The notes: generated by a model from the letters alone, not told the origin. A stretch of DNA of 10,657 nucleotides from JAGBWK01 sp964490275 (GCA_964490275.1 CAZBBL010000062.1:1-10657), one strand, 5' to 3'; positions 1 to 7,592 are shown, counted from the stretch's first letter. Translations and numbers: made by a program.

Positions 1-77
1 AGAAAAGAAAAGGCCACAAGATGGCTACTCACAAACGCAAAAAACGCCTGAGAAAGAATCGTCACAAGAAGAAATAA
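1..77 (+). CDS. AURKAIP1/COX24-type small basic peptide, 3' end (5' partial)
   Basis: An open frame enters from the left edge (first complete codon at base 3) and ends at TAA 75-77. The visible C-terminus is KRKGHK followed by MATHKRKKRLRKNRHKKK, almost entirely Lys, Arg and His. This matches the C-terminal signature of the AURKAIP1/COX24 (mS38-like) family. Bacteroidota members are about 29 residues long and, as I recall, begin with a few residues ahead of this segment, so the true start is probably just outside the window and the ATG at 21 is internal. The family is ribosome-associated in mitochondria (mS38), and related small bacterial proteins bind the small subunit, so a ribosomal role is inferred. 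It lies upstream of rng on the same strand, with a hairpin between them. The residues are clear; the exact function is less so. Confidence 0.75.
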   Translation, partial: KRKGHKMATHKRKKRLRKNRHKKK

Positions 78-114
78 GCTTCTTGAACAGCTTTAAGCGC
101 AAACGCTATACAGG

Positions 115-171
115 ACAAACTTTAATGTGTCGCGCACTACGCGCCACATAGAGTTTGTTCTTGCGTTTTTT
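115..171 (+). terminator. Long imperfect hairpin plus T-run after the small basic peptide gene
   Basis: Bases 115-123 pair with 150-158 (one T-G wobble), 125-129 with 145-149 and 132-135 with 141-144. There is a single-base bulge at 124, a two-base bulge at 130-131 and a five-base loop at 136-140. A run of six T follows at 166-171. AAACGC at 101-106 could also pair with GCGTTT at 163-168 and extend the base. It looks like an intrinsic terminator for the upstream gene. If transcription continues into rng, it would instead be a structured 5' leader of rng. No clear TAnnTTTG promoter was found between it and rng. Confidence 0.6.
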
Positions 172-247
172 ATTGTATGTATTTTTTTAGAAGAAAACAC
201 ACACAAAGACACTAACCCACTCAACTCTACCCAGTACAACACGTGAC

Positions 248-1870
248 ATGAAAAGCGAATTAATCGTAGACGTACAACCGGCAGAGGTTTCAATAGCTCT
301 TTTGGAAGAGGGACGCCTGGTTTCCCTGCAAAAAGAGTCGCGCAGCCTCGCTTACGCCGTTGGCGACATCTACCTGGCCAAGGTGAAAAAACTGATGCCG
401 GGTTTGAATGCCGCATTTGTCAACGTCGGTTACGAAAAAGACGCTTTCCTTCATTACCTGGATCTTGGCCCCCATTTCAATTCCTATCAGGAGTTTCTGA
501 CACAACTGCTCGAAGACAAAAAGAAAACTCCGCAGTTGTCTAAGCTCAAACTCCGTCCCGACATCGACAAACATGGCTCTATCCCCGACCTTCTTGAGTC
601 GGGCCGTCAATTGATGGTGCAAATCGTCAAAGAGCCTATTTCCTCCAAAGGCCCGCGATTGACAACCGAACTGACTTTCACCGGCCGCTACATGGTGCTT
701 ATTCCCTTCAGCGATAAAATCTCCATCTCCCAAAAAATCAAATCAACCGAGGAGAAGCTACGCTTGCGCCAGCTCATCGAAAGCATCAAACCCAAAAACT
801 TCGGCGTGATTATTCGCACGTCGGCCGAAGGTAAACGCGTGGCCGAGCTCGTCCACGAACTCAAGACATTGGTGCAATGTTGGGAGGACACTATCGCTAA
901 AGCCCAAAAAGTTGAGGCTCCTCAGCTCATCTTTGAAGAGGAGAGCCGCATAGTAGGCGTGCTGCGCGACATTTTCTCGCCCGACTTCGAGAATATCTAT
1001 GTCAACGACGCCGAGGTAAAAGCTCAAATTCAAAAGTATGTCAGCATTATCGCTCCCGAGCGTGCAGAGATTGTAAAACTCTACGACAAGGAGCAACCGA
1101 TTTTTGACAGCTTCAACATTACAAAACAAATAAAATCGTCATTCGGAAAGACGGTTTCATTCAAGTCGGGAGCCTACATCATCATTGAGCATACCGAGGC
1201 GCTCCACGTCATCGACGTCAACTCGGGCAACCGTACGAAGGCCGACGCCGACCAAGAGAGCAATGCCCTCGAAGTAAACCTCAGAGCCGCCGACGAAATA
1301 GCTCGCCAATTGCGCCTACGTGATATGGGCGGCATCATCGTCATCGACTTTATCGACATGAACAAAAACGAGCATCGCCAAAAACTCTATGAGCATATGC
1401 GAGAAATAATGGCTAACGATCGCGCTCGCCATAATATCTTGCCCTTGAGTAAGTTTGGACTGATGCAAATCACACGCCAACGCGTGCGCCCCGCTCTGGA
1501 TATCGTCACCACTGAGGCCTGTCCCTCTTGCTTTGGCAAAGGCGAAGTGCAACCCTCATTGCTGTTTACCGATACCCTCAAAGAAAAACTCGACTATTTG
1601 GTCAACACGCTCAATGTCAAAAACTTCACGATGTATGTCCATCCCTTCGTCGATGCATATCTCAAAAAAGGATTGATTTCTACCGTACGCAAATGGCGTA
1701 AGGAACTCGGAGGCAAGTTTAAAGTGCTCCCCGACCAATCGTTGGCCTATCTGCAATATCGCGTGATTGACGCCAACCGCAACGAAATTGACCTCAAAGA
1801 GGAGAAAGACCTCGAGTCGTCATCTACTAAAACCAAAACAAAAGCCAAGAACCGCGTAACAGAGGAGTAA
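248..1870 (+). CDS. rng: Ribonuclease E/G family endoribonuclease
   Basis: A 540-residue Rne/Rng-family endoribonuclease, which cleaves single-stranded RNA in rRNA maturation and mRNA decay in the cytoplasm. The start ATG at 248 gives the family-typical N-terminus MKSELIVDVQPAEVSIALLE. An S1 RNA-binding domain spans roughly residues 36-140 and carries an extra lysine-rich loop at about 90-115 compared with E. coli RNase G (489 aa). The catalytic metal-binding aspartates are D323 in HVIDVNSG and D367 in IIVIDFIDM. The zinc-link cysteines are C425 and C428 in CPSCFGKG. The C-terminal ~25 residues are charged and Ser/Thr/Lys-rich, without the long RNase E degradosome scaffold. It follows the small basic peptide gene on the same strand and is convergent with the HAD phosphatase gene. 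The assignment to the family is secure; the choice of RNase G over E rests on length. Confidence 0.95.
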   Translation: MKSELIVDVQPAEVSIALLEEGRLVSLQKESRSLAYAVGDIYLAKVKKLMPGLNAAFVNVGYEKDAFLHYLDLGPHFNSYQEFLTQLLEDKKKTPQLSKLKLRPDIDKHGSIPDLLESGRQLMVQIVKEPISSKGPRLTTELTFTGRYMVLIPFSDKISISQKIKSTEEKLRLRQLIESIKPKNFGVIIRTSAEGKRVAELVHELKTLVQCWEDTIAKAQKVEAPQLIFEEESRIVGVLRDIFSPDFENIYVNDAEVKAQIQKYVSIIAPERAEIVKLYDKEQPIFDSFNITKQIKSSFGKTVSFKSGAYIIIEHTEALHVIDVNSGNRTKADADQESNALEVNLRAADEIARQLRLRDMGGIIVIDFIDMNKNEHRQKLYEHMREIMANDRARHNILPLSKFGLMQITRQRVRPALDIVTTEACPSCFGKGEVQPSLLFTDTLKEKLDYLVNTLNVKNFTMYVHPFVDAYLKKGLISTVRKWRKELGGKFKVLPDQSLAYLQYRVIDANRNEIDLKEEKDLESSSTKTKTKAKNRVTEE

Positions 1871-1911
1871 GCCGTCCATCGCTAATCGACGCATCCCCGC
1901 GTAAATATCAA

Positions 1912-1945
1912 CGGAGGCTGCAACCGACAGTGGTTGCAGCCTCCG
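1912..1945. terminator. Perfect 14-bp stem-loop between convergent genes
   Basis: CGGAGGCTGCAACC (1912-1925) is the exact reverse complement of GGTTGCAGCCTCCG (1932-1945), with a six-base loop GACAGT. It sits 41 bases after the rng stop and 19 bases beyond the HAD phosphatase stop, so it can form in transcripts from either side. A run of five T at 1962-1966 follows on the + strand, but 16 bases after the stem rather than next to it, and there is no good T-run on the - strand side. It is most likely a shared bidirectional terminator or 3'-end stabiliser. Confidence 0.75.
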
Positions 1946-1964
1946 CTGCTGTGTATCGGTATTT

Positions 1965-2612
1965 TTAGAGCAGCGATAGCAGTTGTTGAGGCGAGTCGAT
2001 GATGTGGTCGGCATAGGCTTCGTTGAGCTCGCGCACCGTGCGAAATCCCCAGCTGACGCCAACCGACTCAATGGCGGCGCGGCGTGCCGTCTCCATATCT
2101 ACGGCCGAGTCGCCGACATAGATGGTGTTGGCTTTTGGGGTGGGGTGTTGCGACAATATGCCGAACACGATTGAGGGGTCGGGCTTAACGGGGACGCCTG
2201 TGCGCTGTCCTTCGATGGCTACCCAGGGTATGTTTGGGAAGAAGTGAGTGACCAAGGCACGCGTGGCCTCGATGTATTTATTTGACGCTACGGCCATGGC
2301 GACGTTGCGTGAGGCCAATTCGTCGACCAACTCTGTGATGCCCGGATATGGGCGTGTAAAGTCGGCTAAATGCTCATTGTAGTAGCCGGTGAATATCTCG
2401 CGTAGCTTGGCGATATTTTCGGGGTTGTCTTCGCCGGCGGGCACGACGCGTTCGAGCAGTCGGGTAATGCCATTGCCGACAAAGTGGGGGTATGACGATA
2501 TATGGTGGGTTGGGTATCCTGCTTGGGCCAAGGCATAGTTTGAGGCGGCGCCGAGGTCGTCGATGGTGTTGAGAAGTGTGCCGTCGAGGTCGAAGATTAC
2601 GAGCGATTTCAT
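1965..2612 (-). CDS. HAD-superfamily phosphatase, phosphoglycolate phosphatase-like
   Basis: A 215-residue haloacid-dehalogenase (HAD subclass IA) hydrolase. All four motifs are present: motif I DLDGT with nucleophile D8 and acid D10, motif II Ser (S110 in AVASNK), motif III Lys (K143 in KPDP), and motif IV GDSAVD with D168 and D172. Residues about 15-85 form the helical C1 cap. Length and motif spacing match Gph/PGP-type phosphatases, which dephosphorylate 2-phosphoglycolate and other small phosphometabolites, but the substrate cannot be read from sequence. The start is the ATG at 2612, giving MKSLVIFDLDGT. It is the last gene of the five-gene - strand operon, 27 bases after the tamL-like stop, and ends near the 1912-1945 stem-loop. 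No signal peptide is seen, so it is likely cytoplasmic. Confidence 0.88.
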   Translation of the reverse strand: MKSLVIFDLDGTLLNTIDDLGAASNYALAQAGYPTHHISSYPHFVGNGITRLLERVVPAGEDNPENIAKLREIFTGYYNEHLADFTRPYPGITELVDELASRNVAMAVASNKYIEATRALVTHFFPNIPWVAIEGQRTGVPVKPDPSIVFGILSQHPTPKANTIYVGDSAVDMETARRAAIESVGVSWGFRTVRELNEAYADHIIDSPQQLLSLL

Positions 2613-2639
2613 AGTAGTGTCTGAGATAGAAATTGACAG

Positions 2640-4958
2640 TTAGAATGGATATCCTATGGAGAAATGAAATGTGGCGTCGCGGCCCCATTTGGGGTTGATC
2701 AGCGGCCAGGGCTCTTGACCTTGCGCCGGGTTGTGGGCTTTCATGCCGAGGTCTAAGCGGAGCAAGAAGTAGTCGAAGTCGAGGCGGATGCCGATGCCAT
2801 AGGCGGCTGCGATTTCTTTATAGAAACGGTTGAATTTAAACATTCCTCCGGGTTGGTTTTGATAGTTGTGGATAGTCCAGATATTGCCGGCGTCGACAAA
2901 TATTGCGCCCTCCATCACCCAAAAGAGTTTCATACGATACTCTACGTTGAGGTCGAGGCGTATGTCGCCGCATTGGTTGATAAAGTCGGTGACGGAGTTG
3001 CGCGAGTCGTAGCTGCCGGGGCCGAGTGTGCGCACGCCCCATCCACGCACCGAGTTGGCGCCGCCGGCATAGAAGCGTTTCTCGAACGGTATCATTGAGG
3101 AGTTGCCGTAGGGCACGCCCAGGCCGGCTCCAACGTGCCAGGCCAGCGATGTGCGACGATTGAAGTAGTGGCTTCGAGAGTAGTCGAAGTCTACTTTGGC
3201 GTATTGAGAGTAGGGGGTGTTGAATATTTTGTAAGCGCCGTCAGAGCGGTTTTGTCCGACGATTGAGGAGATGGCATAGAGGAAGTTGCCGGCGGTTTCG
3301 ATTGATGCGCGTATGGTCCAAATATCGCTTTGGTAGGCGTTTTTCAATCGTTCGGCGGCGGATGTGAAGATACGGTTGGTGCGGTAGTAGGTATATCCCA
3401 TGCGCATTATCAAGTGGTCTTCGTAGCTATAGCGCAGCAGGGGGTTGTCGGGCGCAATAGTGTTGATAAAGTCGGTGGTGCTACGAGGCAGGTGCACGAA
3501 GTTGATATCGACAAAGTCGTAGGTATGGCGCATGGTGTTTTGGCGGTTGACCCAGCGATATTTCCAAGCGCCGCCAAAGATGATGCGGGTATATTCGGGT
3601 CGTTCTTGGTGGTTGAACGACAGGGCAAATTCGGTTGAGGCTTTGACGCGTTTTTTGAAGTTGTTAGAGATAAACGGGGCTTCAAATTTGGGGAATGTGA
3701 TGCCTACTTCGCCGCTAAACTCTGTGTAGCGGTTGTTGATGAGGCCGTCGAGGTCGCCCGAGAGGCTCTCGTATGAGCCGCGAAATTTGGCGGTGAGGAG
3801 TTCAGAACCACGAGCGAGGTTGCGGTGGCGGTAGGTGACGCCAAGGCCAAAGCCAAGGTCGCCCTCAGAGTTGGTGCCTTCGAGCTCGAACGATACGCCC
3901 TGTTTTTTGGTGCGCGACAGGTAGATATAGGCGTTGAGCAATTGGTCGCTGCCGATGGTGGCTGCAGGGTCCATGACGATGTTGACATATTTTACGATGC
4001 CCAATTGCGAGAGGGCTTCGTAGGTGCGGTTGACGTCTGATGCGCTATATGGTTGGTCGGGACGGATGTAGCATTTTTCGTAGAGCAGCGACGGACGCAG
4101 GTAGTGGTCTTTGCCGTAGATTACCGAGATATCTTTGTAGCTGACGGTGTCTTGCACGGCGGCTTTGGCGCTGTTCATGTCATAGTCGGTGACGAACACT
4201 ACGTTGCCTATGATATAGCGTTGATGGCTTGCTTGGGAGCCGTCGGGGGCTACGTCGGGACGTCGCACGAGCATTGTCAGGTCGACGGCTTTGGAGCCTT
4301 CGAGCGTGTCGGCGTAGAATGTGATGAAATCTTTGTTGAAGGCGTAGTAGCCTTTGTCGCGAAGGTTGGCGGTGATGGCTCCGCGGCGAGCGTCGAGGTC
4401 GTCGCGGTTGAGGTGGCTTCCTTGCGGTATGGCGATAAGAGCGGTGTCGGCTTGGAGTATCTTGCCGATTTCTGGGTCGTCAAATTGGTAGCTGACGGTT
4501 TGCACATAGTGGGGTTGACCGGCATCGATGTGATAAACTAAATCGATTTTCTTTTTGTCGACGCGCTTGATAGAGTCGACGGTGACGACGGCCGAGTTGT
4601 AGCCGCGGTTTACCATGGCGAGTTGCAGCTGTCGGCGAGATTGCTCGGTAAGCTCAGGGCTATAAATGGCCGGCTCTTCGCCGAGTTTGCGTATCCAACG
4701 GTTGTACCATTTAGTGGAGTCGCGGCCCGAGATGTTGTAGACGCCGAGTTGGAGTTTGCAACACCAGAGCACGGTATGGTTGGGCTGTTGGCGCAGATAG
4801 TTGAGCATGGTGGTTTGGTCGACTTCGGAATTGTCGCCGACGTCGATTTTCACGGAGTTGAGCAATAGCTTGCCGTCGGGGACATGGCGGGTAGAGCTAC
4901 AGGCTGTAATGAGCGCTGTGGCGATGATTACCGATAATATCCTCAATAGCTTGTGCAT
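2640..4958 (-). CDS. tamL: Omp85/BamA-TamA family outer-membrane assembly lipoprotein (TamL-type)
   Basis: A 772-residue outer-membrane protein of the Omp85 superfamily in the Bacteroidota lipoprotein form. The N-terminus is a lipoprotein signal, MHKLLRILSVIIATALITA, with the acylated cysteine at C20, followed by STRHVPDGKLLLNSVKI, typical of TamL. POTRA-like periplasmic segments fill about residues 30-340. The rest is a beta-barrel rich in alternating aromatic residues, with the Omp85 loop-6 motif VRGW at residues 637-640 and a terminal phenylalanine (SIGYPF). Family members insert or translocate proteins at the outer membrane, usually with TamB, but no tamB gene is in this window. I start at ATG 4958, which overlaps the upstream TGA by one base (TGATG); a TTG one codon earlier (4961) is possible but less likely. 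It follows the M16 peptidase gene and precedes the HAD phosphatase gene. Confidence 0.88.
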   Translation of the reverse strand: MHKLLRILSVIIATALITACSSTRHVPDGKLLLNSVKIDVGDNSEVDQTTMLNYLRQQPNHTVLWCCKLQLGVYNISGRDSTKWYNRWIRKLGEEPAIYSPELTEQSRRQLQLAMVNRGYNSAVVTVDSIKRVDKKKIDLVYHIDAGQPHYVQTVSYQFDDPEIGKILQADTALIAIPQGSHLNRDDLDARRGAITANLRDKGYYAFNKDFITFYADTLEGSKAVDLTMLVRRPDVAPDGSQASHQRYIIGNVVFVTDYDMNSAKAAVQDTVSYKDISVIYGKDHYLRPSLLYEKCYIRPDQPYSASDVNRTYEALSQLGIVKYVNIVMDPAATIGSDQLLNAYIYLSRTKKQGVSFELEGTNSEGDLGFGLGVTYRHRNLARGSELLTAKFRGSYESLSGDLDGLINNRYTEFSGEVGITFPKFEAPFISNNFKKRVKASTEFALSFNHQERPEYTRIIFGGAWKYRWVNRQNTMRHTYDFVDINFVHLPRSTTDFINTIAPDNPLLRYSYEDHLIMRMGYTYYRTNRIFTSAAERLKNAYQSDIWTIRASIETAGNFLYAISSIVGQNRSDGAYKIFNTPYSQYAKVDFDYSRSHYFNRRTSLAWHVGAGLGVPYGNSSMIPFEKRFYAGGANSVRGWGVRTLGPGSYDSRNSVTDFINQCGDIRLDLNVEYRMKLFWVMEGAIFVDAGNIWTIHNYQNQPGGMFKFNRFYKEIAAAYGIGIRLDFDYFLLRLDLGMKAHNPAQGQEPWPLINPKWGRDATFHFSIGYPF

Positions 4959-6202
4959 CAATTATCTTGGCAGGGTGAGTAGATTAATGTTGAGCGTCGC
5001 GACGGGTCGAAGATTTGTTGGGCTGTAGAGCGGATGTCGTCGGGCGTCAGTTTGCGGTAGGGCTCCATGGCGCGGTTGATGTCTTCGCCGTGCATCTCGC
5101 ATAGGGCAAGGGCTTGAGCTTTGTTGAGATAGCTGATGTTGGCAAATGTGGCAGCCGACTCCATGCGGTTGACGGCGCGTGTCAGTTGGCGTTGCTCTAT
5201 GGTGTTTTGGCAGATGTCGTCGATTTCGCGGTCGATAGCGTCGAGGGCGCGTTTGATACCTTTGTCGCTACCGTCGATCAACTTGGCGTTGACCATGAGC
5301 ATACCCGGCTCTTCGCAGCCGAGGATTGAGGCGTCGATTTCGGAGAAGATGTCGGTGGCGATAAGCAGGCGGCGGTAAAAGCGAGAAGCCGGGCCGTTGG
5401 CGAGCAGGTCGGTGAGCAGGTCGGCTCCGAAATATTGGCGTGAGCCGTAAGCTTCCATCGGATAGGCCAGAGTCAGCGCCGTGCAGCTTACGCGCCCCGA
5501 GGCTGAGGCTTGGCGTGGGGATGTCTGCAACGGTTCGCGAGGGTAGAGACGAGGCGCGATGTCGCGGCCGGGGATGTCGCCAAACCATTTTTCGATAAGG
5601 CGTCGAGCATTGTCGGCTGTGATATTTCCCGATATGGCCAACACGGCGTTGTTGGGGGCATAGTGGGAGTAGAAGAATTGGCGTATGTCGTCGATGGTTA
5701 CCTTTTCGAGGTCGGCAATTTCTTTGCCTATGACGGGGAAGCGATAGGGGTGAACGGTGTAGACCATACGGCGCAGATAGTGGCTCATGTCGCCGAATGG
5801 GCGGTTGAGGCACTGTTGCTTAAACTCTTCGATGACGACGCTGCGCTGAATGTCTAACGAGCGTTGGTCAAACGACAGGGCGAGCATGCGGTCGCTCTCC
5901 AACCAAAGGGCTGTCTCGACGTTTTGAGCGGGCACTACGTCGTAGAAGTTGGTAAAGTCGTTGCTTGTCCAGGCGTTGGAGACACCGCCGGCGCGTTGCA
6001 ATTCGCTGTCAAAGTCGGGAATGTTGGCCGAGCCGCCAAACATCAGGTGCTCAAACAAGTGAGCCAGACCGGTCATTTGAGGGTCTTCGTCGCGAGCGCC
6101 TACGTTGTATAGGATGTTGATGGCGACCATCGCGGTAGAAGCGTCGCGGTTGTGCACCACGCGCAGTCCGTTGTCGAGCGTGAAGCGCGTTGTTTCAATC
6201 AT
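4958..6202 (-). CDS. M16 family zinc metallopeptidase (pitrilysin/insulinase type)
   Basis: A 414-residue single-unit M16 peptidase. The inverted zinc motif HLFEH gives ligands H48 and H52 with catalytic E51, and the third ligand is most likely E126 in VVIEEF, about 74 residues later as the family expects. The start is the ATG at 6202 (MIETTRFTLDNGLRVV), the usual first strand of M16 proteins. No signal peptide or lipobox is visible, so it appears cytoplasmic, unlike the exported paired M16 proteins. It contains one N-terminal catalytic half and one M16C-like half (about 170-380), so it would be expected to act as a dimer of like or paired subunits. Its stop overlaps the tamL-type ATG by one base, and it begins 6 bases after the PPIase stop. 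Substrate unknown. Confidence 0.92.
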   Translation of the reverse strand: MIETTRFTLDNGLRVVHNRDASTAMVAINILYNVGARDEDPQMTGLAHLFEHLMFGGSANIPDFDSELQRAGGVSNAWTSNDFTNFYDVVPAQNVETALWLESDRMLALSFDQRSLDIQRSVVIEEFKQQCLNRPFGDMSHYLRRMVYTVHPYRFPVIGKEIADLEKVTIDDIRQFFYSHYAPNNAVLAISGNITADNARRLIEKWFGDIPGRDIAPRLYPREPLQTSPRQASASGRVSCTALTLAYPMEAYGSRQYFGADLLTDLLANGPASRFYRRLLIATDIFSEIDASILGCEEPGMLMVNAKLIDGSDKGIKRALDAIDREIDDICQNTIEQRQLTRAVNRMESAATFANISYLNKAQALALCEMHGEDINRAMEPYRKLTPDDIRSTAQQIFDPSRRSTLIYSPCQDN

Positions 6203-6208
6203 ATCGGT

Positions 6209-7108
6209 CTATTTATCCAAGACAGTCATCGACAGTATTTTGATGTCGTTGAGAGGGCGGTCGTTGCCGTCGGTTTCGGCTTTTTGTATTTTGTCAACAA
6301 CTTCCATGCCGGTGACTACTTCGCCAAAGACGGTGTAGGAGCCGTCGAGGTGGGGAGTCCCGCCGACATTGATATAGTCTTGTCGTTGTTGCTCGGTGTA
6401 TTTGTAGGGGTGTTTGGCGGCTTCGGCTTGGGTGAGAGCTACGAGTTGCTCTTGGAGCTGTTGCAGACCGGCTTGGTCGCGGTTGCGGCGCAAGGCCATG
6501 ATGGAGTCGCGGTTTTCAGAGGCCAGGCGGTTGAAGATTTCTTGTTGCTGAGCCATGTCCATGCGTTTCTCCATTTGGTCGAGTTGGCCGGCGTTGAATT
6601 TGCGTCCGGTGACGATGTAGAATTGAGAGCCCGAGGAGCGTTTTTCGGGGTTTTCGTTGTCGCCGAGGCGAGCAGCTGCCAAAGCGCCATATTTGTGGTA
6701 GTGTTTTGGGTAGACAAATTCGGCGGGGAGGGTGTAGCCGGGTTCGCCGTCGCCAAGCATTTTGCCTTTAGGGGCGTTTTTTGAGTTGGGGTCGCCGGTT
6801 TGTATCATGAAGTCGTTGATAACACGGTGGAAGAGCACGCCGTCGTAGTAGCCCTCTTTGGCCAATTTTATGAAGTTGTTGGTGTGGATAGGGGTGTCGC
6901 CGAAGAGGCGAACGGTGATGTCGCCTTCAGAGGTTGCGATTTTGATAAGGGTGTCTTCGGCTTTGAGGTTGTTGAGAGAGTCGACGTTGGTTGTAGAATT
7001 GCTCATCAGAATGGTGTTATCAGAGTTTGACGGAAGTTTGTCGGCAGATTTGCATGCGCTGCTGAACAGGCATAGCGAGATAGCTAAGAGAGAAAAGACG
7101 CGTTTCAT
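6209..7108 (-). CDS. Cyclophilin-type peptidyl-prolyl cis-trans isomerase, lipoprotein
   Basis: A 299-residue cyclophilin with a lipoprotein signal (hydrophobic residues 4-18, lipobox LFSSAC, acylated C19). After a low-complexity Ser/Asn linker (about 20-50), the fold begins near residue 54. The active-site signature FHRVINDFMIQTGDP carries R95, F100 and Q103, equivalent to R55, F60 and Q63 of human cyclophilin A, and SGSQFYIV is at 159-166. The fold is then interrupted by a charged, Gln/Arg-rich helical insert (about 172-245) before the closing strands PHLDGSYTVFGEVV (252-265). The catalytic residues are intact, so it should speed proline isomerisation of exported proteins in the periplasm or on a membrane surface. 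The ATG at 7108 overlaps the upstream TGA by one base. There is no acidic stretch right after C19 of the sort associated with surface export. Confidence 0.93.
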   Translation of the reverse strand: MKRVFSLLAISLCLFSSACKSADKLPSNSDNTILMSNSTTNVDSLNNLKAEDTLIKIATSEGDITVRLFGDTPIHTNNFIKLAKEGYYDGVLFHRVINDFMIQTGDPNSKNAPKGKMLGDGEPGYTLPAEFVYPKHYHKYGALAAARLGDNENPEKRSSGSQFYIVTGRKFNAGQLDQMEKRMDMAQQQEIFNRLASENRDSIMALRRNRDQAGLQQLQEQLVALTQAEAAKHPYKYTEQQRQDYINVGGTPHLDGSYTVFGEVVTGMEVVDKIQKAETDGNDRPLNDIKILSMTVLDK

Positions 7109-7482
7109 CAGATACCGGTTGTGAAAAGTCGTTTGTAGATGCGACGGAAGTTGTTGTCGGTTTGGCTGAGCTGCTCGGCACGTTGTTGATAGTCGGCGCC
7201 ATAGAGGCTTTCGAGCAGGTCGCCGATATAGCGACGTTCGCGGTCTTTGTCGATGGCGGCGGCAACGAGGCGGTCGATAGCGGCGTGGAATTTTTCGGGG
7301 TCGATAGCGTTGAGATAGCGAGCTGCGCTAACGAGAAATTGTCCGGTAGTGTCGACATTTATCATGTTGTCGACAAGAAGGTCGATATCGTCGAAGCATA
7401 CGTCGATATTGTTGGCTATATATTCGTAGGTGAGAAGTCCGTCGGGGTCTTTGCGGAGCTCTTTAATCTTGTCTTCGTTCAT
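7108..7482 (-). CDS. Conserved-looking 124-aa helical protein of unknown function
   Basis: A 124-residue protein that I do not assign to a named family. It starts at ATG 7482 (MNEDKIKELRKDP). It is acidic in the first half and more basic at the end (NNFRRIYKRLF), has no signal peptide, membrane segment or cysteine pair motif, and reads as a bundle of amphipathic helices. Segments such as YEYIANNID and AIDKDRERRYIGDLLE look like conserved blocks rather than random sequence. It is the first gene after the TATCTTTG promoter, with a leader of about 75 bases, and its TGA overlaps the ATG of the lipoprotein PPIase gene by one base, so the two are probably translationally coupled. That coupling, its length and the frame's freedom from stops support a real gene. 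Function cannot be stated from the sequence. Confidence 0.8.
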   Translation of the reverse strand: MNEDKIKELRKDPDGLLTYEYIANNIDVCFDDIDLLVDNMINVDTTGQFLVSAARYLNAIDPEKFHAAIDRLVAAAIDKDRERRYIGDLLESLYGADYQQRAEQLSQTDNNFRRIYKRLFTTGI

Positions 7483-7562
7483 TGCGTTACGACTGGTTTA
7501 AGATTTTTGAACAAATGTTGTGCCACGACCGCCCGATAATGGTAGGGTGGGAGATGGTGTTG

Positions 7563-7589
7563 CAAAGATAAAAAATTTGCAATAACAAA
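7563..7589 (-). promoter_or_regulatory. Bacteroidota-type promoter for the five-gene operon
   Basis: On the - strand the spacer reads TTTG (7589-7586), 15 bases, then TATCTTTG (7570-7563), an exact TAnnTTTG -7 box. The upstream TTTG is closer than the usual 19-21 bases, so the -33 part is weak. Transcription would start near 7558, about 75 bases before the ATG at 7482. Confidence 0.65.
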
Positions 7590-7590
7590 T
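7570..7590 (-). terminator. Short AT-rich hairpin with T-run after waaA (weak terminator)
   Basis: On the - strand, three bases past the waaA stop, ATTTG (7590-7586) can pair with CAAAT (7579-7575) around a six-base loop. The stem runs directly into a T-run (7575-7570). The five-base AT-rich stem is weak. It overlaps the -33/-7 spacing of the next promoter, so termination of gltX-waaA transcripts and initiation of the next operon would share the same bases. Confidence 0.35.
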
Positions 7591-7592
7591 GG

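Noticed and set aside
180..187. TATTTTTT as a possible -7 box for rng
   Set aside because: Lacks the final G of TAnnTTTG and has no TTTG at the usual distance; it more likely reflects the T-rich tract after the hairpin.
290..733. 147-residue - strand open frame inside rng
   Set aside because: Lies wholly within the S1-domain coding region of rng and shows no domain of its own.
4053..4541. 162-residue + strand open frame inside the tamL-type gene
   Set aside because: Antisense to a well-supported gene; its Val/Gly/Asp-rich composition is the usual complement of GC-biased codons on the other strand.
6152..6784. 210-residue + strand open frame opposite the PPIase gene
   Set aside because: Overlaps a cyclophilin gene with intact catalytic motifs; composition is that of an antisense shadow.
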